Part shown: positions 54,801 through 63,208 of the stretch, piece after piece | Position numbering within the stretch: the stretch's first letter is position 1 | Layout: the number at the start of each line of letters is the position of its first letter | Origin: Methylocystis sp. KS32 | GTDB taxonomy: Bacteria > Pseudomonadota > Alphaproteobacteria > Rhizobiales > Beijerinckiaceae | Reading direction: 5' to 3' | DNA length: 64,000 bases | Assembly (NCBI GenBank): GCA_002862095.1 | Contig: PHSQ01000001.1 | Span: forward strand, 1,116,001 to 1,180,000 | Notes under the pieces: generated by a model | What the model saw: the letters and a program-made list of their open reading frames with translations, nothing else | Database searches by the model: none | What the model was told of the DNA's origin: nothing | Made by a program: the position numbers and the translations under genes

Positions 54801-56454
54801 TCGCCTGGCCACGCGCCTCGAAATCCTCCCGCGCGACGCGATGCGCCACGTCGAGCAGGCCGCCAAGCTGATTTTCCGCGGTTTCGAAAACCGCCTTGGC
54901 GCTTTCCACATGCTGCGCCACTTGCGTCGTTAACCGCTCGGTCGACTGCTGCAAGGCGGCGTCGAGCGCGCCGCCGCGAGCCGCGAGCGTCTGTTCGAGA
55001 CGTCCGCCAGCCTCGGCGAGGCGCGCCTCGAGACGATCGCTTTCCCCACCGATGCTCCGGGTAAGCTCTGCTCCTAGCGCCTCGACACGCTCCACGAAAT
55101 TTGTGCTGCGGGAGCCGAATTCATTCGTCAGATTTTCGCGAACGGACTGCAATTTCTGGTCGAGTTGCGTCACTCCAGCAGAGAAGCGCTCGCTGACGTC
55201 CTCGGTGGTCGCGCTTATTTTCCGGGTCACTTCGTCGCCAGTTTGGGAAAGCCTGCCTAAGAGATGCTCGCTGCGATCCGCGAGGACGCGTTCGACGCCG
55301 TCGCCCGCCCGCTCCAACGCAATTTTGACCTCTTCGCTCTTGGCGCCCAGCGTCGCCGCTACGCGGTTGCCGGCCTCGCTCACCTGCTCCGCGATTTGGG
55401 TGGAGGTGGTCGAAAGTTCCTGAGAGAGGGACTCGCGCGCGCCAAAAAGCGCGGTGCGGGCGTTGTCGGCATTGACGAGGATCGCTTCGCGTTCGCGAGC
55501 AAGTTCGTCGATCAGAAGTCGGATACGTCGCTCGTTTTCGGAATAGGAGCGTTCCAGGTTCGTCACTTCCGTGCGGACGATCACCTCGAGTTCGCCGGCG
55601 CGAGACAAGGCTCGCTCTATGCCGTCGCCCATCGACGCCGACTCGCGGCGGATCGCTTGCGACAGCGCCACAACCTGTTCGGTCGCGATGGTTTCGGGTT
55701 CGATCAACCTTATGGCGACTTCCGTCATCGCATTTGCGATCAGCCGCATCTCGTGGGCGCGACGCGCCATCACCCCGGTGACGAACATGAAAACGATGGG
55801 GGCGAGGAGCGCAAGAATCGTGAGAATGGGCTTCGGCGCCAAGAACGATCTGTCTTCGCCGAGAATATCTCCTTGATGGAAATATACGAAGAGAGTCCAA
55901 AGCATGGCCCAGGCGACGACTGACAACAGAGTGAACGCCATTATCGCGGGATTGGGGGCGATTTGAAGGGCCTGACGCAACTCTCCAATCGTCTTCCGGT
56001 CGTCGTTGGCCGGTTGAGTTTTGGGCGCGACTGGAGTTGGCTTTGGCTTTGGCTGGGGCGAGGCCGCGGGCGAGGAAGGAGGCTGCTTCGTCGCGGGTCC
56101 TTGCGGGGCGGGCTTGGGCGACGCCGGACTCTCCGCCGCGCGAGTCTCCGGCGACGCTTCGGGTGTTTCCTTTGGCGCCGTCTTTTCGGTCGGCTTCGCG
56201 CGCGGCGGCAATTGGAGATTAAGGGTAGGGTTGGCCGCGTCTCTTGTCGGCTCCACTTCGGATCCCGGCTTCTGCCGGGGCGCGCCGGTTGCGCTCATCG
56301 CCGCCGCAATATTTACGGGCGCGCTAACCGGCGCCGGGGCTTTGCCGGCGCTCGGGTCTTCTGACGGGTTTTCCGGCTTGTTTAGATCCAAAGCTTCTTC
56401 GATCGCCGACAAAGCCGCGGCGGCCGCATCCTGGATCTTGCCCGATATCGCCAT
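48853..56454 (-). CDS. Giant membrane-anchored coiled-coil protein, growth-pole-ring (GPR/RgsE) type
   Basis: 2533 residues. Residues 1-150 are Pro/Ala-rich and disordered. Two membrane helices (about 171-192 and 210-230) form a hairpin. Residues 240-2250 are almost pure amphipathic helix, in repeats of 33 residues with the recurring L-x-E-x-L-x-A-F-E pattern (apolipoprotein-like). After a disordered linker comes a C-terminal folded domain (about 2400-2533: DIARMVDNAAVTEMWRRFQRGERQGLFSRRLYNAQG). This plan matches the Agrobacterium GROWTH POLE RING protein (about 2100 residues) and Sinorhizobium RgsE, which ring the growing pole and are needed for unipolar elongation. No DNA-binding or enzymatic motif is seen. 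It is divergent from an Hpt gene. Identity rests on architecture, not on a search. Confidence 0.8.
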   Translation of the reverse strand: MAISGKIQDAAAAALSAIEEALDLNKPENPSEDPSAGKAPAPVSAPVNIAAAMSATGAPRQKPGSEVEPTRDAANPTLNLQLPPRAKPTEKTAPKETPEASPETRAAESPASPKPAPQGPATKQPPSSPAASPQPKPKPTPVAPKTQPANDDRKTIGELRQALQIAPNPAIMAFTLLSVVAWAMLWTLFVYFHQGDILGEDRSFLAPKPILTILALLAPIVFMFVTGVMARRAHEMRLIANAMTEVAIRLIEPETIATEQVVALSQAIRRESASMGDGIERALSRAGELEVIVRTEVTNLERSYSENERRIRLLIDELAREREAILVNADNARTALFGARESLSQELSTTSTQIAEQVSEAGNRVAATLGAKSEEVKIALERAGDGVERVLADRSEHLLGRLSQTGDEVTRKISATTEDVSERFSAGVTQLDQKLQSVRENLTNEFGSRSTNFVERVEALGAELTRSIGGESDRLEARLAEAGGRLEQTLAARGGALDAALQQSTERLTTQVAQHVESAKAVFETAENQLGGLLDVAHRVAREDFEARGQAMHESLTARLSESAAALGEHASAVQERFAMVAGEAVAAIGTHGDRLTETLAERLGAFEQTVLVKGSEIAARVVEHGAATRDALTGELAAFEETVSRVSGEATTHVAEHSTALQTALIGGLSAFEDAVRRASSDTTSCVAEQSAAVQSTIEGGISSFEGSVLRASGDAVTRMAEHGDRIASALTEGLAAFEDGFGRHGEEIVTRVTEQSDRAGAVMTERVAAVATTMVEKAEEAAQRLVDHSDRVTASLTEGLAAFEDGFGKHGEALVARVAEHSERATSALTERLTAFENIVSGKSAEVADVVSNHGERVASTLAEGLAAFEDGFGKHGEALVARVAEHSERATSALTERLTAFENIVSGKSAEVADVVSNHGERVASTLAEGLAAFEDGFGKHGEALVARVAEHSERATSALTERLTAFENIVSGKSAEVADVVSNHGERVASTLAEGLAAFEDGFGKHGEALVARVAEHSERATSALTERLTAFENIVSGKSAEVADVVSNHGERVASTLAEGLAAFEDGFGKHGEALVARVAEHSERATSALTERLTAFENIVSGKSAEVADVVSNHGERVASTLAEGLAAFEENFGKHSEEIASRVMERGEIAAVSLSEQLAAFEASVSHHTEEAATRLAKHGDRITKNLEEGFATIDGAVERRSEEIATRVVEQSQRASAAVTEGLAAFEASVARHGDSFASRVANQSEKIGATLADRLATFEETVVRASSDAATKVAEQADQISLALTEGLAAFEDGFGRHGEAIVMRVTESGERATEVVTQRLASFEQAVARNSDAAAATLLQREEAARSLLTSRLSEFEQAVAQASHTAADTVGAHSERVSVALAAGLDALDASVRQHGDGVLAKVSEQAARLDDVLGEHVSAFSQTGERLSELLEAQRSGVKEELAAHGEELRDSLQQTVAEATSALSDHSTAIQDRFASTVGEAVVAIAVQGERITETLAERLANFESLVLDNGREVANSLAERGDHIAKELGDHLQLFERALLSQGSALTERVVEHSQNFTAQVRQGLNAVDETIMMHGGALAERLETQAQETTARLADCSQHISETLGDRLNAMEQALTRHGDELLYKISSESERLASRIGDNSRHFGEELDEKLGGVENAIVVRGGEFIEKFSTQSERLAAQIGDNSKRFGQELEEKLQGVENSILVRSGALIEQLDERNAQVADRINAGAEKLAIEVGQKLDAIENAVSQKGGALVSKLDERVETISGILEEKIGAIEFATDARTRDAKDSIDALANRIDLGLAVGHQKLNDSLAKHAAEVARAFNEGGQRTTQTLDEKLKELDEAIVARSTALAESLAAKTQTINETLGGRAEEIAGVLDSRIGAFETNVVQRLNEVTAGLSERGRQIVETIGARVSEIHETLAVARREIDTALHARTGDLGQTLTQRVDEISSSLDSRLTQIHSTLGERGAEVTRELASVGELVTHAIENRGGSIVEHLNRKREELVGAIDQSAELLAKALNEGAQNSISTLIGTNDKLRSELPALLESLGRTNSSLQNIIDQAGGNFVRLENQLGGRLDEFKQAIESVAGQIAAIDAVASNAIGGASSVVGQIEQQHRSLAQSAEQLTRSQSALDAVFQARRESLTDLVSMIDQKQVEFQGALASFTGLMDQSLQEVESRAEGIGGFLKQTTEDTAHLVDARFSAIRSAAESEQEKTAAALRAAYEQANDELAAIFGQAGDKFNAAVVEIRGLAQEIHRELETTRAEVRRGAQDLPRETAEQAAALRRVVGDQVKALNELTDIVARSSRVYDISETNVGSARRSFEASARATTETARGDAGREASRQRPAAVTAAAPSPARAPAARPETGNGGQGWLSDLLARASQDDGEQAPADGRTSRPQSSGALDNLTLDIARMVDNAAVTEMWRRFQRGERQGLFSRRLYNAQGHQTFEEIRRRYRADADFRATIDHYLRNFEELLNETGRNDRDGGRTLDLLTGEAGKVYTMLSHAAGRFE
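53061..54050 (-). repeat. Five tandem 198-bp repeats within the giant gene
   Basis: Copies begin at 53061, 53259, 53457, 53655 and 53853, period exactly 198 bp (66 residues, about residues 802-1131 of the protein). I noticed only two variable positions among the copies, both synonymous (a Ser codon TCT/TCA and a Phe codon). Each unit is two 33-residue halves, beginning LTERLTAFE and LAEGLAAFE. A sixth unit at each side is recognisable but diverged. Confidence 0.95.
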
Positions 56455-56772
56455 TTCACCGTCTCCGAGCGGAACTTCACCCGCGCCCGCTCATTTTGCC
56501 GCGCTCGCGCGACTTCAAAAGATTAACCAAATCTTACAACCCTTCATGCACAATTGAAACCAGCGCCTCCTTCCGAAAGATAAACGTCGTTAACGCGGCC
56601 TTCACCCTTGCCCGTCACGCTGACTGAAGTAGCTAAAGAATCAGGCGCAGGGAAACGCTGCCAGTGGCGCGCGGGAGATTCCCTTGGAGGCGGGGCTTTC
56701 ACTGGTTCGCCCAGTGGCTAAACGCCTCGGAAGCTATCTCGCAGCCCTCGGTGTGACTGATTGGAGAAAATC
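56455..56772. promoter_or_regulatory. Divergent promoter region with two near-consensus CtrA boxes
   Basis: 318 bases between the giant gene (minus) and the Hpt gene (plus). TTAA-N7-TTAC at 56523-56537 and TTAA-N7-TTCA at 56590-56604 each match TTAA-N7-TTAA at 7 of 8 positions. Nothing else recognised. Confidence 0.4.
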
Positions 56773-57174
56773 ATGGGAAAATTCGCCGCCGCCGAGCGGG
56801 TAGAATTCGACGACGTCCGGAGAGGGGCGACGGAATGGTGTGGCGGCCCCGTTATAGACCTCGTGCACCTGTCGAGACAGACCTTGGGAGACAGTGGCCT
56901 CGAAACCGAGCTGCTGAGTCTGTTCGATCGACAGGCCCGGCAATTCGCGAATCGACTCAGTGCTCCTTTCAAAACCGGCGACATCAAGTGGCGCGCGGAC
57001 TTGGCGCATACGCTCAAGGGATCGGCCAAGGCCGTCGGAGCGTTTCAATTGGCGGAGGCGGCGGAGGCCTATGAGGGGTCGTTGCGGGCCGGAGGGTCGG
57101 ACATAGACGCGGCTTTCGCCCATTTGCAGGCGGCGATTGAGCGCGTTCATGGAGAAATCGCGGGGCTGCTTTGA
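56773..57174 (+). CDS. Hpt-domain phosphotransfer protein
   Basis: 133 residues from ATG 56773 with GGAG upstream; a TTG at 56761 would add four residues. Helical Hpt domain with the phosphorylatable His79 in LAHTLKGSAKAVGAFQLAEAAEAYE. Such proteins pass phosphate between hybrid histidine kinases and response regulators. No kinase or regulator is adjacent. Divergent from the growth-pole-ring-like gene. Not a ChpT type, which has a degenerate kinase fold. Confidence 0.9.
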   Translation: MGKFAAAERVEFDDVRRGATEWCGGPVIDLVHLSRQTLGDSGLETELLSLFDRQARQFANRLSAPFKTGDIKWRADLAHTLKGSAKAVGAFQLAEAAEAYEGSLRAGGSDIDAAFAHLQAAIERVHGEIAGLL

Positions 57175-57178
57175 CGCC

Positions 57179-57191
57179 GGGGGGGGGGGGG
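57179..57191 (+). repeat. Homopolymer of 13 G
   Basis: Thirteen consecutive G between the Hpt stop codon (57174) and the end of the solute-binding gene (57202). Intergenic, so slippage would not shift a frame. Confidence 0.85.
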
Positions 57192-57201
57192 CTTTCCTGG
57201 C

Positions 57202-58095
57202 TCAGAATGGGCTGATTGGAAAATACTTGAGGTAGAGTTCCGAATAAATCCCGCGTTGAGCTAGGCGGGCTAGGGCGTAATCAAATGCGTTGCGTAAGGT
57301 CTCCGCCCCTTTCTTGACGGCTATGCCCGCTCCCTCGCCAAAAAAGCGAACGTCTACATAGGGGCCGCCCTTGAAGACGCAACACCCTGCTGCGTTGACG
57401 CCATTGAGCCAAAAGGACAAGGATGTCGCGTCGCCGAACAAGGCGTTCACGCGCCCCGATTTGAGAGCGGCGCGCGCCAAATCTTCGTTTTCGAAGGGCA
57501 TCAGGCGCGATTTGGGGAATAAAGCCTTCAAATAGGCTTCGTGCTTCGATCCGCCGACAACGGCGATCAGTCGATCCTCGAGCGCTTCGGGCGAGGCCGT
57601 TGTCAATGTCGTATCCACGCGCATCGCGAAACGCCCTGGCATGATATAGTAAGGCGCCGTGAAATCGGCCGCCGCGCGATTTTCCGGGGTGATCGATAGC
57701 GAGGCGATCACGGCGTCGGCGCTGCCGTCATTGAGCGCCCGCAACAACAAATCCCATCGCCGACGTTGAATTGTGCAGCTTAATTCAAGCTCTTCGCAAA
57801 TCGCTCTCGCCAGTTCGACATTGAATCCCGTGAGCTGGCCGTCCGGAAGGGCGAAATTGAAGGGCGGATAGTCGTCTTCGGTGACGAAGCGCACTTGCTT
57901 GACGCCGCGCAGGTCGGGCTTGGGAATGTTGTGAGCCGGATCCCAGAAGCTTGGCGCGACGGCGGTCGCCGAAGCGTTCGCGGCGGGCGCGGAGATCGCG
58001 CCCAGGGCCGGCGGCTCGGTCATCCCCAGCGCGAGAAAAATCGACGCGCAGACGATCACGTCGCGCCGTTTGATTTTGGCAAGGGAGATCAACAC
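57202..58095 (-). CDS. Periplasmic solute-binding protein, amino-acid type (SBP_bac_3)
   Basis: 297 residues from GTG 58095. An N-terminal signal helix is followed by the bilobed binding fold: VRFVTEDDYPPFNFALPDGQLTGFNVELARAICEEL, RWDLLLRALNDGSADAVIASLSITPENRAAADFTAPYY, and the C-terminal GIAVKKGAETLRNAFDYALARLAQRGIYSELYLKYF. Resembles polar amino acid ABC-transporter receptors. No permease or ATPase gene is next to it, so it may serve a distant transporter or another function. Ligand unknown. Confidence 0.88.
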   Translation of the reverse strand: MLISLAKIKRRDVIVCASIFLALGMTEPPALGAISAPAANASATAVAPSFWDPAHNIPKPDLRGVKQVRFVTEDDYPPFNFALPDGQLTGFNVELARAICEELELSCTIQRRRWDLLLRALNDGSADAVIASLSITPENRAAADFTAPYYIMPGRFAMRVDTTLTTASPEALEDRLIAVVGGSKHEAYLKALFPKSRLMPFENEDLARAALKSGRVNALFGDATSLSFWLNGVNAAGCCVFKGGPYVDVRFFGEGAGIAVKKGAETLRNAFDYALARLAQRGIYSELYLKYFPISPF

Positions 58096-58124
58096 TTAAT
58101 GACGCTCGCGCCGGACCATCGGAT

Positions 58125-58640
58125 TTAAAACGGAATATCGTCGTCGAGCTGTTCCGACAAGCGGCTGCCCGCAGGCGGATTCTGTCGCTGCTCGCCTACA
58201 GATCTTTCCATGGGCGAGGATCGACCGAAGCTGTCGCCATTATCCCGGCCGCCGAAACTTTGGGAGCCGTAATCGCCGTCGCGTCCGCCTTTGCTGTCGA
58301 GTAAAGTCAACTCTCCGCGGAAGCGTTGCAAGACTATATCGGTAACCTTGCGTTGATTGCCGTCCTTGTCCGTGTATTCGCGGGTCGCTAATTGCCCCTC
58401 GAGATAGATTTTCGACCCCTTGCGGCAATATTGCTCGGCTATTTTTCCCAAATTCTCGTTAAATATCGATATATTATGCCATTCTGTGCGGTCCTTGCGC
58501 TCCCCTGTATTCTTGTCGCGCCAGGACTCGGTCGTCGCAAGAGAGAACGACACCACACGGTCGCCGGACGGTAGCGTGCGCACTTCCGGATCTCGGCCAA
58601 GATTGCCGACGAGGATCACTTTGTTGACGCTGCCCGCCAT
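58125..58640 (-). CDS. ssb: Single-stranded DNA-binding protein
   Basis: 171 residues. OB fold (MAGSVNKVILVGNLGRDPEVRTLPSGDRVVSFSLATTESWRDKNTGERKDRTEWHNISIF), a Gly/Ser-rich flexible linker, and the acidic tip DDDIPF that docks repair and replication partners. Divergent from uvrA with a LexA-type box in between. Confidence 0.97.
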   Translation of the reverse strand: MAGSVNKVILVGNLGRDPEVRTLPSGDRVVSFSLATTESWRDKNTGERKDRTEWHNISIFNENLGKIAEQYCRKGSKIYLEGQLATREYTDKDGNQRKVTDIVLQRFRGELTLLDSKGGRDGDYGSQSFGGRDNGDSFGRSSPMERSVGEQRQNPPAGSRLSEQLDDDIPF

Positions 58641-58741
58641 AACTCATCTCCACTGCGATTTTTCACGGCACTTTAGCCCAAAGCGGTCGCCTGCGCGGAT
58701 GCAGCCGTGACTTGTCCACAGATGGTTTAGGCAGGGGCCTC

Positions 58742-58756
58742 GTTCTGTGTATGTTC
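58742..58756. promoter_or_regulatory. LexA (SOS) box GTTC-N7-GTTC
   Basis: GTTC (58742-58745), 7 bases, GTTC (58753-58756), the alphaproteobacterial LexA direct-repeat consensus, in the ssb-uvrA divergent region. It sits 154 bases before uvrA and 102 bases before ssb. Confidence 0.8.
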
Positions 58757-58909
58757 TAGCACTCCCGACGCAGCGACGCAAGCCGCCGATCGGCGTTCGG
58801 CCCGACCCGCCCGCCATCCCTGCGACTTATTGTGGATTAGCGCATCGCGACGTGGCATGGAGAACGCAAAGGCCGGACGCCGGCGCACCTAAAGAGGTTC
58901 GATCCCTCC

Positions 58910-61900
58910 ATGGCGAACACGAACGCAAAAAAATCCATCATTAAGGAACCGCCTTTTCCGCCTAAGAAAAAGGCCCCTCCCTCCGACCTCAAAACAATCT
59001 CCATCCGAGGCGCGCGCGAACATAATCTGAAGAATGTCGACCTCGTGATCCCGCGCGACAAGTTCGTTGTGTTCACGGGGCTCTCGGGTTCTGGAAAGTC
59101 CTCCCTCGCCTTCGACACCATCTACGCCGAGGGTCAGCGGCGCTATGTTGAATCCCTGTCGGCCTATGCGCGGCAGTTTCTCGAGATGATGCAAAAGCCC
59201 GACGTCGACCAGATCGATGGGCTTTCACCCGCCATTTCGATCGAGCAGAAGACGACGTCGAAAAACCCGCGTTCGACCGTGGGCACGGTGACTGAAATTC
59301 ACGACTATATGCGGCTGCTTTGGGCCCGCGTCGGCACGCCCTTTTCGCCAGCGACCGGCCTGCCCATCGAAAGTCAGACCGTCTCGCAGATGGTCGACCG
59401 GTTGCTCGCTCTCCCGCCGGGAACGCGGCTCTACTTGCTGGCGCCTGTCATGCGCGGGCGCAAAGGCGAGCACAAAAAGGAGATCGTGGAATACACCCGG
59501 CGGGGGTTCCAGCGCCTGAAAGTCGACGGGGTCTATTGCGAGATCGGCGATGTCCCGGCGCTGGACAAAAAGCTCAAGCACGACATCGACGTCGTGGTGG
59601 ACCGCATTGTGGTGCGGCCCGATATGGCTTCCCGTCTCGCCGACAGTTTCGAGACGGCGCTGGAATTGTCTCAAGGATTGGCCGTCGCCGAATTCGCCGA
59701 CGGCGCCGCCGCCGCTTCGAATGGCGCCGACCTCCCTTTAACGGCGGGCAATTTACGGGTCGCCTCGCATTACGCGCCCGCGCACATTCTCTTTTCCTCG
59801 AAATTCGCCTGTCCGGTTTCCGGCTTCACGATACCCGAGATCGAGCCGCGTCTTTTTTCGTTCAACAATCCCTTCGGCGCCTGCCCAAAATGCGGCGGCA
59901 TAGGCCATGAACAGAAGATCGACCCTGAACTGATCGTGCCGGACCCCGCTCTTACCTTGAAAAAGGGCGCGATCGCGCCTTGGGCCAAATCGTCTTCCCC
60001 CTATTACATGCAGACGCTCGAAGCCTTGGGGCGGCATTACAAGTTTCGAATGGACACACCCTTTCACGCGCTGCCCCCAGCGGCTCAGCGCGCCATTCTC
60101 TATGGTTCGGGCGACGAAGAAATCCGTTTCTCCTATGACGACAGTTTCCGCGCCTATGACGTGAAAAAACCTTTCGAAGGCGTCATTCCCAACCTCGAGC
60201 GACGTTACCTCGAAACGGACAGCGATTGGTCGCGCGAGGAAATCGGCCGCTTCATGTCGGCTACGCCGTGCCGGGCCTGTCATGGCTTTCGCCTGAAGCC
60301 CGAGGCCTTGGCGGTCAAGATCGGCCACAAGCATATTGGCGAGGTGTCCGAACTCTCGGTGCGCGCCGCCGCGGAATGGTTTTCCGCGCTTCCCGCGCTT
60401 TTGACCGGAAAACAGAACGAGATCGCCTCGCGCATCCTGAAGGAAATCCGCGATCGCCTGACCTTCCTCATCGACGTCGGGCTGGATTATCTCACCCTGT
60501 CCCGCAACTCCGGTTCGCTGTCGGGCGGCGAAAGCCAGCGCATTCGGCTGGCGTCGCAGATCGGTTCGGGCCTTACCGGGGTTCTCTATGTGCTGGACGA
60601 GCCGTCCATCGGACTGCATCAGCGCGACAACGACCGCTTGCTCGACACATTGCGCAGGTTGCGCGATCTCGGCAACAGCGTCATCGTGGTCGAACATGAC
60701 GAAGACGCCATCCTCGCCGCCGACCATGTCGTCGACGTCGGGCCGGGCGCGGGCATCCACGGCGGCAAGATCGTCGCTCAAGGGACGCCGGCCGAGATCA
60801 TGGCCAATCCCAACTCACTTACCGGTCAATATCTCACCGGCGAGCGAAAGGTGAGATTGGCGCATAGACTGCGCAAGCCCGAACCTGGGCGCTGGCTCAA
60901 GCTGTTTGGCGCGCGCGGCAATAATCTCAAGAACGCCGACGCCGAAATCCCCTTGGGGCTCTTCACCTGCGTCACCGGCGTATCCGGCGGAGGCAAATCG
61001 ACCCTTGTCATCGAAACGCTTTACAAAGCCATTGCGAAGAAATTGAACGGCGCCCATGAGCAGCCGGCGCCGTTCGAAAGGCTCGAAGGGCTGGAGCAGA
61101 TCGACAAGATCATCGACATCGACCAATCGCCGATCGGCCGCACGCCGCGCTCCAATCCCGCCACTTACACCGGAGCCTTCACGCCGATAAGGGAGTGGTT
61201 CGCAGGTCTGCCGGAAGCCAAGGCGCGTGGCTATGCGCCCGGACGTTTCTCCTTCAACATCAAGGGCGGCCGTTGCGAGGCCTGTCAGGGCGACGGCGTC
61301 ATAAAAATCGAAATGCACTTCCTGCCCGACGTCTATGTCACCTGCGATGTTTGCAAGGGGAAGCGCTACGATCGCGAAACGCTGGAGGTGAAATACAAGG
61401 AGAAATCCATCGCCGACGTGCTCGACATGACGGTGGAAGAGGCGGCCGAACTCTTCAAGGCCGCGCCGGCGATCCGCGACAAGCTGGAGACGCTAAAGCG
61501 CGTGGGCCTCGATTATGTCAGCGTCGGCCAGCAGGCGACGACGCTTTCCGGCGGCGAGGCGCAACGGGTGAAGCTCGCCAAGGAATTGGCGCGGCGTTCG
61601 ACCGGACGCACTCTTTATATCCTCGACGAGCCGACGACGGGCCTGCATTTCCATGACGTCGCCAAGCTGCTGGAAGTGCTGCACGAACTAGTGGCGCAGG
61701 GCAACAGCGTGGTGGTCATCGAGCACAATCTCGAAGTGATCAAGACAGCTGACTGGGTCATCGATCTTGGCCCTGAGGGGGGCGATGGCGGCGGCGAGAT
61801 CGTCGCCGCGGGCCCTCCCGCCGAGATCGCGAAGGAAAAACGCAGTCACACCGGGCGCTATCTCGCCGAGGCGATGGCGCGTCGCCCTGCGAGCGACACC

Positions 61901-61942
61901 GCGGAGCATAAGGCTCGCGAAAAAGCGGCGCGTTCCAAGTAA
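58910..61942 (+). CDS. uvrA: Excinuclease ABC subunit A
   Basis: 1010 residues; 40-60 longer than Escherichia coli UvrA, with an extra charged N-terminus ([26 protein letters not shown]). Two ABC ATPase modules: Walker [15 protein letters not shown] and [14 protein letters not shown], signature motifs [11 protein letters not shown] and [11 protein letters not shown]. Zinc-finger cysteines are in CPVSGFTI...CPKCGGIG and [10 protein letters not shown]...[10 protein letters not shown]. It recognises DNA lesions for nucleotide excision repair. Probably SOS-induced through the upstream LexA box. Confidence 0.98.
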   Translation: MANTNAKKSIIKEPPFPPKKKAPPSDLKTISIRGAREHNLKNVDLVIPRDKFVVFTGLSGSGKSSLAFDTIYAEGQRRYVESLSAYARQFLEMMQKPDVDQIDGLSPAISIEQKTTSKNPRSTVGTVTEIHDYMRLLWARVGTPFSPATGLPIESQTVSQMVDRLLALPPGTRLYLLAPVMRGRKGEHKKEIVEYTRRGFQRLKVDGVYCEIGDVPALDKKLKHDIDVVVDRIVVRPDMASRLADSFETALELSQGLAVAEFADGAAAASNGADLPLTAGNLRVASHYAPAHILFSSKFACPVSGFTIPEIEPRLFSFNNPFGACPKCGGIGHEQKIDPELIVPDPALTLKKGAIAPWAKSSSPYYMQTLEALGRHYKFRMDTPFHALPPAAQRAILYGSGDEEIRFSYDDSFRAYDVKKPFEGVIPNLERRYLETDSDWSREEIGRFMSATPCRACHGFRLKPEALAVKIGHKHIGEVSELSVRAAAEWFSALPALLTGKQNEIASRILKEIRDRLTFLIDVGLDYLTLSRNSGSLSGGESQRIRLASQIGSGLTGVLYVLDEPSIGLHQRDNDRLLDTLRRLRDLGNSVIVVEHDEDAILAADHVVDVGPGAGIHGGKIVAQGTPAEIMANPNSLTGQYLTGERKVRLAHRLRKPEPGRWLKLFGARGNNLKNADAEIPLGLFTCVTGVSGGGKSTLVIETLYKAIAKKLNGAHEQPAPFERLEGLEQIDKIIDIDQSPIGRTPRSNPATYTGAFTPIREWFAGLPEAKARGYAPGRFSFNIKGGRCEACQGDGVIKIEMHFLPDVYVTCDVCKGKRYDRETLEVKYKEKSIADVLDMTVEEAAELFKAAPAIRDKLETLKRVGLDYVSVGQQATTLSGGEAQRVKLAKELARRSTGRTLYILDEPTTGLHFHDVAKLLEVLHELVAQGNSVVVIEHNLEVIKTADWVIDLGPEGGDGGGEIVAAGPPAEIAKEKRSHTGRYLAEAMARRPASDTAEHKAREKAARSK

Positions 61943-61948
61943 GCGGCT

Positions 61949-63208
61949 TTATCCGGGCGCCGCGCCTTCGCGCAAGCTCCGGCGCGTTTCCCATTTCTGC
62001 CTGGCGGCTTCGAGCCCCCAGACGACACCCAGCATCATGAGCACATGCCGCCAGTGGTCGATGTCGATCTGGAAAGCCTGAAGAAAGAAGGCGAGGAGGG
62101 TAGGCGCGAAGACCTGCGCGTGGCGCCGGAAAGGCGAGGGCTTGAACATCAGGCGGATTCCGACGAACGAGGTCGTCATCACCAGCAGGATGAAAAGAAA
62201 GCCGCCCAGCCAGCCGTCGTTGGCGAAGGCCCCGATATAGGAGTTGTGCGGCTCAAGATCGAAAACCGTGCGAAAGCGCAGCGGACCAAATCCCCAGAAG
62301 CGCTCGACCAGCATCGGAAGAGAGCGCAACTGATTCCCGAAGCGGCCCGTCGCGCCCTCGTCGTAATCCTGCGTGACCGACGCCCGTTGCAAAAACAAGG
62401 CGCGAGTCGACTCGATCGAAAGCAGCGCCAGCACCACCAGCGCGCCCATGGCGACCGCGACGGCCGCGGAAACGACGATCCGTCTCTTCAGGCGGGGCTC
62501 GTCCGAGGTCGCATAGGCGGCGATCGTCATGAAAGCGACGGAAAAAATCGTCGCCCCCCACGAACCGCGCGAAAAGGAGAGGAACACGCCGGCCATGATG
62601 ATCGCGAGCATGGCTTGCGTCGCCAGGATGTGGCGCGCCCCGCCGAAAATAAGCTTCTGGGCGAGATACAGAACGGCGAGAATCAAAAACGACCCCAGCA
62701 CATTGGGATCCTTGAATGTGCCGGCCGCTCGTCCCCAGGTCGCGAAAGTAGCGCCAAGTCCGCCTATGTCGAAATAGCCGACGATGCCGGCGCTCGCTGC
62801 AATAAGAGCGCCCGCGGAAAAGCCGGAAAGTATCAGTTCGGCTCGCTCCAACGTCCGATCGCCGACAAAGGCGGCGAAGAAGAGCGCCGTCAAGGTGAGA
62901 TAGGCGGACTGATACTGGTACATCACCGAATCCGCAACGTGCCAATAAGGCGCCAATGCGAGGAATCCGATAATCGTGTAGGACACCATTATGGCGGCGA
63001 AGAGCACGAAGCTTCTTTGTAGCGTGAAGCCGCCGAGAAACCAGAGCGGTATCGCGAAGAGCGAAGCGAAGTCGTAAGGCGAGGGTTCAATTATAGCGAT
63101 GGATCCGCTGGCTACGAAAATCCATACGGACGCGTTGACGAGCTTCTGATAGTCAAACGAAAAGACTTCGCGCCGTGCGGCGTTGCGTTTTGCGCCCGCT
63201 TCCGTCAT
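61949..63208 (-). CDS. O-antigen ligase/polymerase-like membrane protein (Wzy/WaaL family)
   Basis: 419 residues with about 10-12 predicted membrane helices and a large periplasmic loop near residues 275-320 (RASVTQDYDEGATGRFGNQLRSLPMLVERFWGFGPLRFRTVFDLEPHNSYIGAFANDG). The FSRGSW and HNSYI features are seen in the O-antigen ligase (Wzy_C) family. It joins or polymerises surface polysaccharide. The start overlaps the upstream glycosyltransferase stop by 4 bases. Substrate not shown. Confidence 0.85.
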   Translation of the reverse strand: MTEAGAKRNAARREVFSFDYQKLVNASVWIFVASGSIAIIEPSPYDFASLFAIPLWFLGGFTLQRSFVLFAAIMVSYTIIGFLALAPYWHVADSVMYQYQSAYLTLTALFFAAFVGDRTLERAELILSGFSAGALIAASAGIVGYFDIGGLGATFATWGRAAGTFKDPNVLGSFLILAVLYLAQKLIFGGARHILATQAMLAIIMAGVFLSFSRGSWGATIFSVAFMTIAAYATSDEPRLKRRIVVSAAVAVAMGALVVLALLSIESTRALFLQRASVTQDYDEGATGRFGNQLRSLPMLVERFWGFGPLRFRTVFDLEPHNSYIGAFANDGWLGGFLFILLVMTTSFVGIRLMFKPSPFRRHAQVFAPTLLAFFLQAFQIDIDHWRHVLMMLGVVWGLEAARQKWETRRSLREGAAPG

